From Gammaproteobacteria bacterium (lineage in GTDB: Bacteria; Pseudomonadota; Gammaproteobacteria; Steroidobacterales; Steroidobacteraceae): DNA of 64,000 nt. Below, piece after piece: positions 18,985 to 28,280 of the stretch. The position numbers and the translations under genes were made by a program. A model generated the notes under the pieces. It was not told where the DNA came from. It saw nothing but the letters and a program-made list of their open reading frames with translations, and made no database searches. The stretch covers positions 1-64,000 of the forward strand of contig JANXZG010000027.1 of the NCBI GenBank assembly GCA_025355645.1, given 5' to 3'. Within the stretch, counting starts at the first letter, position 1. The number at the start of each line of letters is the position of its first letter.

Positions 18985-19605
18985 ATGATCAGTAAATTTG
19001 GCGTGGGCACCGCACTGCTTCTGGTCGATGTACAGAACGGTGTTGACGTGCTGGACTATTGGGGTGGCCCAACGGGCAGGCGGAATAACCCGCAGGCCGA
19101 GCGCAACCTCCGAACGCTGCTTGAGGGATGGCGAAAAAAGTCGCTGCACGTGTTCTATACGATGCACGACTCCCGTGAACAGCATTCTCCCCTAAAGCTC
19201 GCGTTGCCTACCGGTCATATTATCAATGGCTTGGAACCGCATAGCGGCGAATCTGTCACCATAAAGGATGTAAACAGCGGATTTATCGGAACAAATTTGG
19301 AGTTGGTGCTGCGGCGCCAGCGGATCCAACGGATCGTCGTCGCAGGGTTCTTCACGAACATGTGTGTCGAGACAACCGTACGCATGGCCGGCAATCTAGG
19401 CTTCGATACGTATGTCGTCGAAGACGCCTGCGCAACGACCAATCGGGTGGGCTGGGATGGCGTGGATCGAGATGCGGAACTAGTTCATGCGATGGCAATC
19501 ACCAGCATGGATGGCGAGTTTTGCACCGCTTTGAAGACGTCGGATGTACTTGGCCTGCTGGACGCCGACGCTACTCAACTCTCCAGACGTCAGGGAAACG
19601 AATGA
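18985..19605 (+). CDS. Isochorismatase-like cysteine hydrolase
   Basis: This 206-residue hydrolase of the isochorismatase/nicotinamidase superfamily has the expected triad: Asp in LLLVDVQNG (about 12-16), Lys in VTIKDVNSGF and Cys in FFTNMCVETT. I set the start at ATG 18985, with GAGGAGA just upstream; a longer in-frame opening from 18316 overlaps the TBDR and is not coding. Members cleave amide, N-carbamoyl or vinyl-ether bonds. Its place between a TBDR and a peptidase suggests a cytoplasmic amidase step on the imported compound. Isochorismatase activity itself is unlikely, as no enterobactin-type genes are present. Confidence 0.82.
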   Translation: MISKFGVGTALLLVDVQNGVDVLDYWGGPTGRRNNPQAERNLRTLLEGWRKKSLHVFYTMHDSREQHSPLKLALPTGHIINGLEPHSGESVTIKDVNSGFIGTNLELVLRRQRIQRIVVAGFFTNMCVETTVRMAGNLGFDTYVVEDACATTNRVGWDGVDRDAELVHAMAITSMDGEFCTALKTSDVLGLLDADATQLSRRQGNE

Positions 19606-19845
19606 ACTGCCTCGTAGAGTGGCCCCCGGGGGTGCCGTGTATGGCTTGTGGCGCCGGTTTGAGCACACACAGAGGCGAAGGATCCGCGATTCTCCGCGAT
19701 ATTTTCTTTTTGCCCTCGTCTATCGTCCCTGCGCATTTGCCCTCGGTATCGGCGGGTCCGTGCCGATTTGCAACGCCCGATCTGCTTCGTAGGTTCTAGT
19801 GCGAACCGGCGACGGTTAGCCGCTCATCATTCGGGAGGTGTGCTG

Positions 19846-21876
19846 ATGCACTTGAGGATCATGGGATTGATTGTACTTCTGCTTTACGCGGCACCGGTTG
19901 TCCACGCCGCATCAGCGGAGTTCCCCGCTCTCGCTGGCACAATGCAGCGCGTAGACGCGGCTACTAACTTTCTGGAGACCGCCCTTTCTCCGGATGCGCG
20001 CTGGATCGCCTGGTCACAGTCGACGCCGCCCAATGGCAAAATGACCTCCGTCGGATCGGCCATCTATTTCACATCCGTCTCTCATCCAGTAGATCCAAAA
20101 AGGATCACCGCCGCGCCGGGCGGCAAAATTGATGCGGATCGCGCAATTCAGGAAAAAGCGCTCGCTTGGGCTCCGGATAGCGCCTCGCTCGCCTTCCTGT
20201 CAGATGCCGAGATTCCCGGACAGCTGCAACTCTATGTCATGCGCGTTCATGACCACTCCATCCGGCGGCTCACCAGTCTGAAAGGCTTCATGGCAACGCC
20301 CGCTTGGTCGCCGGATGGCCGATTGGTAGCCTTTTTGTTCACCGAGAATGCCAGCCGTGCCGCTGGCCCTCTCGAAGCCGTACCGCAGGAAACCGGGGTC
20401 ATCGGCCAGCAAACTCTGGAGCAGCGCATTGCGACCGTCGAGGTCGCGACGGGCGAGGTCACACAGGTTTCACCTGCCGATCTGTACGTTTACGAATACG
20501 ATTGGTCTCCCGACGGGAACACCTTCGCAGTCACGGCTGCGCACGGCTCGGGGGATAACAACTGGTATATCGCGCAACTCTATTCGATAGATCGCAGTGC
20601 GGGAGCTGCTCGGTCCCTCTACAAACCCGAGATGCAGATTGCCGTGCCGCGCTGGTCCCAGGATGGGCAAAGCATTGCCTTCATCGGTGGGCTTATGAGC
20701 GATGAATCGATTGCGAGCGGCGATGTTTATGTGATTCCCGCTTCGGGTGGGCAAGTTCGAAATCTCACGGGCCAAAGTGCGGGCTCGACTTTTTGGTTTT
20801 CGTGGCTTCCAAAGTCACAGGCGCTAGTGACGGCGGATGCCATAGACGGAGGCAGCGGAGTATCCGAAATACAAACTCGTTCGGCTCTCGCGCGCGTGCT
20901 GTGGCAGGGCGCGGAGACCATCACGGGACCGGGTGATTTTGCCCTGGGTTTGTCCATTGCCGCAGACGGCAAGTCCAGCGCTCTCATTCGAGAATCCTTC
21001 AATGAGGAGCCGACTCTCTGGATCGGCCCGATGGGAGCGTGGCGACCCCTTTATCCCCGCGCTGCACACTCGACGCCGCTATGGGGGAATGCCGAGAACG
21101 TGCATTGGTCCAGCGAGGAGTATTCGGTGCAGGGGTGGCTTGTGCCGCCTTCAATAGTAGAGCCGGGGCGGCTATATCCGATGGTCGTCTGGGTGCATGG
21201 GGGTCCTGCGTGGCTCAATGCCCCGGCGCGGCCCAAAGACGTGGACTACGCCACCTTGCTTGCAAATCAAGGCTACTATGTTTTTCTGCCGAATCCGCGC
21301 GGCAGCGCCGGTTTCGGCGAGAAGTTCAAACGAGCTAATATCAAGGACATGGGAGGTGGCGACCTTCGTGACATCCTTGCCGGCGTTCGTCATGTTGAGA
21401 CCAGTCATCCCGTCGATGATCTGCGCGTCGGCATTACGGGCTGGAGCTACGGAGGCTACATGGCCATGTGGGCGATAACGCAAACTGCGCGGTTCAGCGC
21501 GGCAGTGGGCGGCGCGGGCTGTGCGGACTTACTCTCGTATTATGGCGAGAACGGCATTGATGAATGGTTGATTCCGTACTTCGGCGCATCGGTCTACGAT
21601 GATCCGGCGGTCTATGCCAAGAGTTCGCCAATCAATTTTATCAAGAACGTGCGCACGCCGACGCTCCTGATCGTGGGCGACAGCGACGTGGAAAGCCCAC
21701 CACCGCAGTCGTACGAATATTGGCACGCATTGAAAACCCTCGGCGTCAAAACTGAATTGATCGTCTACCCGCATGAAGGACACGAATTCTCTGATCCTGC
21801 GCATATCCTGGATCGAACGCAGCGCATCGTGTCCTGGTTCGACGAGAACATGCCACCCTCGCGTGGAACGCACTGA
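19846..21876 (+). CDS. Exported prolyl-oligopeptidase family (S9) serine peptidase
   Basis: The 676-residue peptidase has a signal peptide ending near VVHAA. An N-terminal WD/beta-propeller-like part follows, with repeated SPDGR/SPDG elements. The C-terminal alpha/beta hydrolase has its nucleophile in GWSYGGYM (Ser534), Asp in GDSDVESP and His in HEGHEF. I chose the ATG at 19846 because GGGAGGTG precedes it and the signal sequence starts there. It resembles acylaminoacyl/dipeptidyl peptidases and should trim peptides in the periplasm. A 240-bp gap separates it from the isochorismatase gene, and the symporter gene follows after 14 bases, so peptidase and symporter are likely co-transcribed. 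Confidence 0.88.
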   Translation: MHLRIMGLIVLLLYAAPVVHAASAEFPALAGTMQRVDAATNFLETALSPDARWIAWSQSTPPNGKMTSVGSAIYFTSVSHPVDPKRITAAPGGKIDADRAIQEKALAWAPDSASLAFLSDAEIPGQLQLYVMRVHDHSIRRLTSLKGFMATPAWSPDGRLVAFLFTENASRAAGPLEAVPQETGVIGQQTLEQRIATVEVATGEVTQVSPADLYVYEYDWSPDGNTFAVTAAHGSGDNNWYIAQLYSIDRSAGAARSLYKPEMQIAVPRWSQDGQSIAFIGGLMSDESIASGDVYVIPASGGQVRNLTGQSAGSTFWFSWLPKSQALVTADAIDGGSGVSEIQTRSALARVLWQGAETITGPGDFALGLSIAADGKSSALIRESFNEEPTLWIGPMGAWRPLYPRAAHSTPLWGNAENVHWSSEEYSVQGWLVPPSIVEPGRLYPMVVWVHGGPAWLNAPARPKDVDYATLLANQGYYVFLPNPRGSAGFGEKFKRANIKDMGGGDLRDILAGVRHVETSHPVDDLRVGITGWSYGGYMAMWAITQTARFSAAVGGAGCADLLSYYGENGIDEWLIPYFGASVYDDPAVYAKSSPINFIKNVRTPTLLIVGDSDVESPPPQSYEYWHALKTLGVKTELIVYPHEGHEFSDPAHILDRTQRIVSWFDENMPPSRGTH

Positions 21877-21890
21877 GCATCGGCTGGTTT

Positions 21891-23279
21891 ATGCCGGTGC
21901 ATTCCAAATCGGATTCAAACCCGCACTGGTCTTCCCCACTCGCAGTCTATCTGGGTACCATTGGTGCGGCGGTCGGTCTTGGCAGCATTTGGCGCTTTCC
22001 GTACCTGGCGGGAACACTGGGCGGGGGCACGTTCATCGGTGTTTTCGTAATCGCCTGTCTAGCGATTGCGACACCGCTGCTCATCGCTGAGTACATGATC
22101 GGACGCTACACCGGCGCGCCTCCAAGCGAAGCCGCCGGGGTCATGGCGGTCGATCGTGGGCTCTCGCGGCGCTGGATCATTATCGGACAGCTCGGAACAG
22201 TCGCGGCATTTCTCATTTGCTCCTACTACACCATCGTGGCGGGTTGGGTGGTCGCATACGCTTGGAAATGCGCTACCGGCGCGCTGGTAGGGATGTCACG
22301 GCCACAGCTGCAGGCTGAGTGGCAGCGCTTTCTTGCCGACCCGTGGCAGCTGATGGGTTGGCAGATACTATTCCTAACCGCGGTCGCCTGGATTTCGGCT
22401 CGCGGACTGAGTCGGGGCATCGAGCTGGCGAGCCGAATCCGCGCGCCGGCACTGCTCGCGCTGCTGCTCGTACTTGATGCCTATTCGCTTGCGACCGGCG
22501 ACGTTGATCAAACCCTTCGGTTCGTGTTCGCGCCGCATTGGAACGAGCTGTCCGCCGAAGTCATTCTCGCGGCAATCGGCCAGGCGTTCTATGCAACCGG
22601 CGTCGGGATGGCCATGATGCTCGCTTATGGCTCCTATATGCCGCGCCGCGCGCCGTTGGTCCGCCCCGCGCTATTGGTGAGCGGCTCTATTGTGCTCATT
22701 TCCTTGCTTGCCACTGTTCTCGTATTTCCGTTGGTATTTCGTTTTCATATGAATCCGGCCGCAGGACCGGCATTGGTATTCGAAGTACTGCCTGCCGCTT
22801 TTGCGCTTATGCCAGCGGGCCGACTGATCGGATCGACCTTCTTCGTGCTATTGATCTTGGGGGCGTTGACGCCGTCACTCGCAGGGATTGAGCCTGTCGT
22901 GGTCTGGTTGCAAGCCCGCGGCTTACGGCGTGGACCGGCGGCAGTGGCGAGCGCGGCTGCGATTGGGCTCGCCGGGGTAGCGTCCGTGCTGTCATTCAAT
23001 GCGCTCACCGCCTGGCGTCCATTCGCCTGGATCCCGCTACTGGCAACGAAAACGGTGTTCGAGGCTGTCGACTTTATCTCTGGCAACTTGTTGCTTCCGG
23101 TGGGCGCGCTGCTCACCTGCGTGTTCATCGGCTGGCGCCTGGATCGAGCGACATTTGACGTAGAACTTGAGGGTACGACGGCCCTGGTGGCAGCCGTTTG
23201 CCGTGTTCTATTGCGCATCATCTGCCCGGCCGCGATTGGGGCGGTGCTGTTAGCGACGCTGTTGCAGCGGCATGGATGA
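21891..23279 (+). CDS. Sodium-dependent transporter of the NSS/SNF family (LeuT fold)
   Basis: This 462-residue protein has about 11-12 transmembrane segments. The TM1 signature is AAVGLGSIWRFPYLAG and the following GGGTFIGVFV and ATPLLIAEYMIGR match the NSS family. These carriers couple sodium entry to amino acid uptake. Compared with LeuT (GNAVGLGN), the Asn before AVG is Ala and the Na1-ligand Asn27 position is Ser, so sodium stoichiometry may differ. Just after the S9 peptidase gene, it likely imports amino acids released by that peptidase. The ribosome site is weak. Confidence 0.87.
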   Translation: MPVHSKSDSNPHWSSPLAVYLGTIGAAVGLGSIWRFPYLAGTLGGGTFIGVFVIACLAIATPLLIAEYMIGRYTGAPPSEAAGVMAVDRGLSRRWIIIGQLGTVAAFLICSYYTIVAGWVVAYAWKCATGALVGMSRPQLQAEWQRFLADPWQLMGWQILFLTAVAWISARGLSRGIELASRIRAPALLALLLVLDAYSLATGDVDQTLRFVFAPHWNELSAEVILAAIGQAFYATGVGMAMMLAYGSYMPRRAPLVRPALLVSGSIVLISLLATVLVFPLVFRFHMNPAAGPALVFEVLPAAFALMPAGRLIGSTFFVLLILGALTPSLAGIEPVVVWLQARGLRRGPAAVASAAAIGLAGVASVLSFNALTAWRPFAWIPLLATKTVFEAVDFISGNLLLPVGALLTCVFIGWRLDRATFDVELEGTTALVAAVCRVLLRIICPAAIGAVLLATLLQRHG

Positions 23280-23549
23280 AGCGAATAGATTTAGGAAATA
23301 GCAGCGGCGCGTCCGTTGCTGCCAAGTTGCGCGTTACTGCCGTTGATGCTGCGCAACGGGAAACGGCATCTTGAACGCGCTATCCTCTCGCGTACGGCGG
23401 TGCCTGAAGAGCCCGTGGGTTTTTACGTACCTCTTTGCATATTTCCTGAATGAATGCTTATTAGTCCTTTTATGGGCAGCTAATAAAAGGTAGGTTAGGT
23501 CCATATGAGCACTAGATATATGGAGCAGCGGGATTGTGATCATCGAAGT
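23280..23549. other. Convergent spacer between NSS transporter and PAP2 gene
   Basis: This 270-bp stretch lies between two convergent genes. It has no recognisable gene and no clean hairpin followed by a T run. An imperfect repeat pairing CTTATTAGTCC with AGCTAATAAAAGG (about 23457-23490) is the only structure noted. Confidence 0.35.
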
Positions 23550-24305
23550 CTATGAGAAAGCATTCTTCGCGCCGACCGTGTCCCGGCTCGAGGCTGCGCT
23601 CGGCGGCGGCGGTGGCGCCTTTTGGTCCACCAGTATGTACATTCCTAAGGTCCAGGCGGTAGCAGCCGTCCAGCCGGCGAGAATGTCGGATGGGTAGTGA
23701 ACGCCCAGATAGATGCGCGAAAGTCCGACTAGTACCACGAAGAGCAGACTCGCAATAATTACCGGCCAGCGCCAGCGAGTGGGCCAGCTTAACAGGATCA
23801 CGGCCGACGCGAGCGTGACGGAGCCCATCGCGTGACCGCTTGGAAAACTGTAGGTGGTCTCTGGCCTTAAGGGGATCCAAAGATCGGGACGCATGCGCGC
23901 AAAATGATTTTTTGCAACAATATTCAGTGCCGCGGATCCGATCACCGCAAACCCAAAGAACAGTCCGTCGCGAAATCGTCTTCTCAACATGAGAAACAGC
24001 AGTACGATGCCGTCGATCGGGATCACGCCCCACATATAACCCAGGCGAGTCATCAGAATGAAAAAGCAGTCTAGGGCCGGTGTGGCCAAGGCGTGCAGAC
24101 CATTCAGCATCGGCCTATCGAAGGGGAATATTGCTTTTTTGTGGAGCTCCTCACTTAAAGAGGCGAATCCCCAAAGAGGCAACAGCAACGCGATAAACCA
24201 GAGCAGCATTCGCCAACCGTGCTCGCCAAGAAAGCGTACGCCGTATCCGGTGGCATCGCTTGCCACGCGAGCAGCTGCTCTCCCCGAGGAGACGGATACA
24301 TTCAA
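23550..24305 (-). CDS. PAP2-family membrane phosphatase
   Basis: The protein is 251 residues long with about six hydrophobic segments. All three phosphatase motifs are present: KNHFARMRP (KX6RP), PSGHA and SRIYLGVHYPSD (SRX5HX3D). Such enzymes dephosphorylate undecaprenyl-diphosphate, phosphatidate or similar lipids at the periplasmic face. Translation likely begins at a TTG (24305), since AGGAGG lies six bases upstream. It stands alone on the minus strand. Confidence 0.87.
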   Translation of the reverse strand: MNVSVSSGRAAARVASDATGYGVRFLGEHGWRMLLWFIALLLPLWGFASLSEELHKKAIFPFDRPMLNGLHALATPALDCFFILMTRLGYMWGVIPIDGIVLLFLMLRRRFRDGLFFGFAVIGSAALNIVAKNHFARMRPDLWIPLRPETTYSFPSGHAMGSVTLASAVILLSWPTRWRWPVIIASLLFVVLVGLSRIYLGVHYPSDILAGWTAATAWTLGMYILVDQKAPPPPPSAASSRDTVGAKNAFS

Positions 24306-25034
24306 CCCTGGCCTCCTGTCTCATCGCAAAAATAGGTCGTTCTATTGGACACGCGTAACGCCTGGTGTGGTCCGACCCCAAACATTGACATGTCCATCGC
24401 AATTAACGCCACAAACATCTGAGTTTTTTTACCACTGAAAGGCTGCCTGTCGCAAGAAGCGCGTCCAGAACCGCAGGTGCATCAGCGAGTTGCCGGCTAA
24501 TTCGGCCTAGCGCACGCTATCAGCGGACTTGAATTCAAAGGGATGGGCAATGTCAGGAGTTTCACCCAAACTCGGCGATGCGGCGCAGTCGAGCAGCCCA
24601 CTCACGGTGGACCATCCCTCCCGATCCAAGAACGTATTCGTGAGTGCCGGCCGCACACTGCGCAAACGGGATTCAAATAGATAGGGGAGGGCACTTCAGT
24701 ACATCGGCCAAGCGCTGAAATTCACAGGCCTTGGCTATGTCCCATGCATGGAAGCGCCTGATGCGCGCATCGAGCCCGGGGGATTCGAGCACCCGAAAAT
24801 ACGAATGGAATGCGTACTGCCGGCGACCCCTTGCACATCACGCTTACCAATCCCGAGCAATACGTCGAGTTGCCACGATGCCACTGCTCACGGCGCTCGC
24901 CCATGTTGCACTCGAGGCTCGACTACATAACGCCACGATGTAGGTTATAACTGACAGAAACAGCCAAGGTTTGTCAGAGGCAGAGCGAGCCTTTTTTCAA
25001 ATATAAAGGTACCAAGATAAACGGTGCGCATCCG
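24306..25034. other. 729-bp intergenic region
   Basis: The region lies between the divergent PAP2 gene and the sensor kinase pair. Short frames on both strands (for instance near 24550-24680 and 24730-24940) show no motif I can name. TTTTTTTACC near 24425 is AT-rich but lacks a good stem. It probably holds two promoters; I cannot place them. Confidence 0.4.
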
Positions 25035-26684
25035 GTGATGGAGATAATCGGTAATCCCATGGAAAGTAACACCACGGCCACTCGCTACGAACGACAGTTG
25101 CAGCTGCTCGAATGTTTAAGCGATGGTATTTGTGAAGTCGACGCCGATGGCCGGTGTACGTACGTCAGTGCCACCGGGGCTTTCTTGCTGGGGTTTGAAG
25201 CCACGGAACTAATAGGCACTTCCTTACACGAGGTCATTCATCCTGGAGGCAGAGCCGTGGCGCCGGCCGAATGCGCCATCTGCCAGGCGGTCAAAAACGC
25301 TCAAGGGTTGAAACCTGGCAAACCTGCCCGCCGAACCCACGGTACCTTCTCGCACAAGGATGGGCGAGCGATTCCCGTGTCCTATTCGGTGGTGCCGATT
25401 GCAATCGAGGGCCGTCTGCAGGGCGATGTGATGGCATTCTACGATGATGCGGAGCGCCAGCGCCTGGCGGCGGAACTTCGCGACCGCACGACGGAGCTGG
25501 CGGAGTCGGAGCGGCGCAAGTCTGAATTCGTCGCGACACTGGCACATGAGCTACGAAATCCCTTGGCGCCACTGCGTGCGGCTTTGCAGATCATGCGCAA
25601 GGCCAGCGACAATGCCACCACGATGGCGCAACTTCGCACCATCATGGAACGTCAATTAGGACATCTAGTCCATCTCCTGGATGATTTGCTCGATATTGCC
25701 CGCGTGAGCAGCGGTCAGATGACGTTGCAAAAAGAAAGGGTCGCACTGCAGGATATTCTCCAGGCCGCGGTAGAGGCGAGTGAGCCGTTGCGGATGACGA
25801 CCAAGAATGCGCTCATTCTGGAGGTTCCGATCGAACCTCTCCATCTCGTAGTGGATGCGACTCGTTTGACGCAAGTAGTCACCAATATTTTAAACAACGC
25901 CGCGCAGTACAGTGTTACCGGCGGCCCGATCACCGTTCACGTAGAGCGCGTTGAGTCTACGGTGCGGATCGATATAGCGGATGCCGGCATCGGGATCGCC
26001 CGCGACGCCCTAAATCGCATCTTCGACATGTTCACGCGGGTGGGGCACGAAGCCAGGAGCACCCATGCGGGCTTAGGCATTGGGCTGAACCTTGCGCGGC
26101 GCTTGGTCGAGATGCATGACGGGCAACTCGTGGCCTCCAGCGAAGGGCTTGGCAAAGGCAGTCACTTCCTCATCACCTTGCCATTACCTGAAAGAACGCC
26201 CCAGGAATCAACGACCGACGAGGCTCGGCGTGCCGACGGTGAGAAGGAGAAGGTCGCCCCAATCCGAGCTTTGATCGTCGACGACAATGTCGATGGGGCA
26301 GTGACGTTAAGCCTGTTACTGCAATTGGGTGGTCACACCACGGCTATTGCTCACGACGGTCTGGAAGCGCTCAAGCTGGCGTCCGAATTCAAACCCGACA
26401 TTGTCTTTCTCGATTTGGGTCTTCCCGGCATGGACGGGTACGAAGTGGCGCGCAAGTTGCGCCGTATGCCGGAATTGGGGCGCCCGGTATTGGCGGCCGT
26501 CACGGGGTGGAGCGGCGCTGAGGAACGGTTGCGCACGAAACAGGCCGGTTTTGATGAGCATCTGACCAAGCCCGTGGATATTTCCATTATCGAGCTGCTT
26601 CTCACCGCCCTACCGGTTCGCCGCCTCGGCGAGAATGGCACCCCCCCGGCGGCAAACGGGCATACCCTCGATACCCCTCATTAA
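25035..26684 (+). CDS. Hybrid sensor histidine kinase (PAS-HisKA-HATPase-receiver)
   Basis: The 549-residue soluble kinase has a PAS domain (about 15-140; GICEVDADGRCTYVSATGAF) and a short coiled coil. The HisKA box has the phosphorylated His in ATLAHELRNPLAPLR (about 170). The HATPase domain shows NILNNAAQYS, IADAGIGIARD and GLGIGLNLARRLVE. The C-terminal receiver has LIVDDN, an Asp acceptor in VFLDLGLPGMDGYE and Lys in EHLTKPVD. With no transmembrane segment it should sense a cytoplasmic cue. The output may be phosphotransfer to the next gene's product or to a remote Hpt. Start codons at 25035, 25038 and 25059 are possible, none with an ideal ribosome site. Confidence 0.9.
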   Translation: MMEIIGNPMESNTTATRYERQLQLLECLSDGICEVDADGRCTYVSATGAFLLGFEATELIGTSLHEVIHPGGRAVAPAECAICQAVKNAQGLKPGKPARRTHGTFSHKDGRAIPVSYSVVPIAIEGRLQGDVMAFYDDAERQRLAAELRDRTTELAESERRKSEFVATLAHELRNPLAPLRAALQIMRKASDNATTMAQLRTIMERQLGHLVHLLDDLLDIARVSSGQMTLQKERVALQDILQAAVEASEPLRMTTKNALILEVPIEPLHLVVDATRLTQVVTNILNNAAQYSVTGGPITVHVERVESTVRIDIADAGIGIARDALNRIFDMFTRVGHEARSTHAGLGIGLNLARRLVEMHDGQLVASSEGLGKGSHFLITLPLPERTPQESTTDEARRADGEKEKVAPIRALIVDDNVDGAVTLSLLLQLGGHTTAIAHDGLEALKLASEFKPDIVFLDLGLPGMDGYEVARKLRRMPELGRPVLAAVTGWSGAEERLRTKQAGFDEHLTKPVDISIIELLLTALPVRRLGENGTPPAANGHTLDTPH

Positions 26685-26701
26685 GAACATACCTACGCAA
26701 A

Positions 26702-26722
26702 CCTCCGGAGGCGCTTTTTTTT
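26702..26722 (+). terminator. Possible terminator after the hybrid kinase
   Basis: A CCTCCGGAGG palindrome is followed within three bases by a run of eight T, 17 bp after the kinase stop codon. The stem is short (3-4 bp with a tight loop), so it may be weak. Confidence 0.4.
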
Positions 26723-26851
26723 CTCGCACGGAAGGGGAAACCTGTTGTATAAATGCGGACTGGCCTTTCGGTGCCGGCGACTTTCGAGGCCGATTACGGC
26801 CGGGTTGCCGGATGCGGGAATTGCTGCAAATTTTTCGGGAGAATCAAAAAG

Positions 26852-28150
26852 TTGCAACACGTCGAGGGAGGGCTCCTCACACTGGCAGAGCATGTAAGAG
26901 GGGAGCGGGAAGCCATTTTGCTCGATTGGCATCGGGCGGTGAAACGCGATCCTACTCTAACCGGTGTTGACTCCTTGCCGCGTGCGGAAGTTTACGATCA
27001 CATCCCCGCATTGCTTACCGCCTTTGAACTAGCACTTCGCCACGCCGCGACTCCGCTCGAAGCGGCCGCGAGCAGCGCCGAAGAACCGGCCGCAGCCCAT
27101 GGCTTGCAGCGCTGGAAGCAAGGCTATGATTTGCGCGAAGTCACGCGCGAATTGGGACAGCTCAATAAATGCGTGATCCTGGAATTGGATCGCTACGGGA
27201 AGGCGACGCCCGGCATATCGGTCGATGCCCTGTCACATGCGCGCGAGGTTTGGACCACTCTCTGTGGTACCGCCATCGAGGAAAGCGTCAATCAATATTT
27301 TACCCTGCAACAGCGGGAGGCCGCCGGCCACGTCGAGGACTTAGAGCATGCCCTCGAGCATATCCGCGCGCTCGAGCAAGAGCGCGGCGATTTGTGGCGC
27401 CAAGCCGCGCACGATTTGCGCGGCAATTTGGGGGTGGTCGCCAATGTCGCCGTTGGCCTCACCCGTCATGGACAGCGCAACGAATCGCGTGAGGATTTCG
27501 TGCGTATTTTAACGCGCAATGTCACTTCACTTCACCACCTGCTGAACGATGTCACCAGCCTCGCGCGCTTACAGGCTGGGCGCGAGAAGCGCGAGATCGA
27601 GCCAATTGATGTGACGGCAATTTTGGAGCAGCTAGGCGAGGGGGTCCGTCCCTTGGCGCAGCAGCGAGGTCTGTATTTGCGATGCGAGGGTCCGGCCGAA
27701 TTAGCGGCGGACGGTGATACGGTGAAGATCCGAAGAATCGCGCAAAACTTGCTGCTCAACTCAGTGAAATACACGCGCCACGGTGGCATTACCATGACCT
27801 GGGGCGTCAGTGCGCCCAATGACTCTAAGCGCTGGCTCTTGACCATTCAAGACACAGGACCTGGATTTCACAGCAAATCCGGTCAGCCCCTGGCTGCGGC
27901 GCTCGCGCCCGGGAGCGAATCCTTGCCCCCCAGCGTCCCATCCAGTTCCCGGCCCTCTGCGAATGCCTTAGGCGGATTTTCCGTGCAGTCGGATTCAACT
28001 CGGTCACCGCGCGGCGATGCGGGCGAGGGGATTGGTTTGTCGATCGTCAAGCGACTGTGCGAGATGCTCGACGCAAAAATAGAAATGGAATCAGTCCGGG
28101 ATCAGGGAACGACGTTTCGCATTTTTTTCCCGCGACATTATGTCGGCTAA
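26852..28150 (+). CDS. Sensor histidine kinase with RsbRD-like N-terminal domain
   Basis: This cytoplasmic kinase has an all-helical N-terminal sensor like the RsbT co-antagonist RsbRD domain (about 1-150; ILLDWHRAVKRDPT, YDLREVTRELGQL). A coiled coil leads to a HisKA-like box (RQAAHDLRGNLGVVANVAV). The HATPase has NLLLNSVKYTRHGG, TIQDTGPGF and GEGIGLSIVKRL, with a Ser/Pro-rich insert before the last motif. I prefer the TTG at 26852, which has CGGGAG nine bases upstream and starts at the conserved part. An ATG at 26753 would add 33 Cys-containing residues. The same strand and 170-bp spacing suggest a link with the hybrid kinase. Confidence 0.82.
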   Translation: MQHVEGGLLTLAEHVRGEREAILLDWHRAVKRDPTLTGVDSLPRAEVYDHIPALLTAFELALRHAATPLEAAASSAEEPAAAHGLQRWKQGYDLREVTRELGQLNKCVILELDRYGKATPGISVDALSHAREVWTTLCGTAIEESVNQYFTLQQREAAGHVEDLEHALEHIRALEQERGDLWRQAAHDLRGNLGVVANVAVGLTRHGQRNESREDFVRILTRNVTSLHHLLNDVTSLARLQAGREKREIEPIDVTAILEQLGEGVRPLAQQRGLYLRCEGPAELAADGDTVKIRRIAQNLLLNSVKYTRHGGITMTWGVSAPNDSKRWLLTIQDTGPGFHSKSGQPLAAALAPGSESLPPSVPSSSRPSANALGGFSVQSDSTRSPRGDAGEGIGLSIVKRLCEMLDAKIEMESVRDQGTTFRIFFPRHYVG

Positions 28151-28280
28151 CAGCGGAGCCGTTCTTCGGAGCCAGCTTCAGCGATTGCCCTCTTCCTATA
28201 CCATCGCACTATGCTGCGCTGCCTCGCCCGGCACCCTGCCACGACGTCATCGTCCGGGCCGGTAGGTCGCTCGCCGGCAA

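Noticed and set aside
19602..19799. 65-codon frame overlapping the isochorismatase stop by ATGA.
   Set aside because: No ribosome site, no motif and Pro/Arg-rich text typical of non-coding frames in GC-rich DNA.
23457..23490. Inverted repeat after the NSS transporter considered as a terminator.
   Set aside because: Pairing is imperfect and no T run follows.
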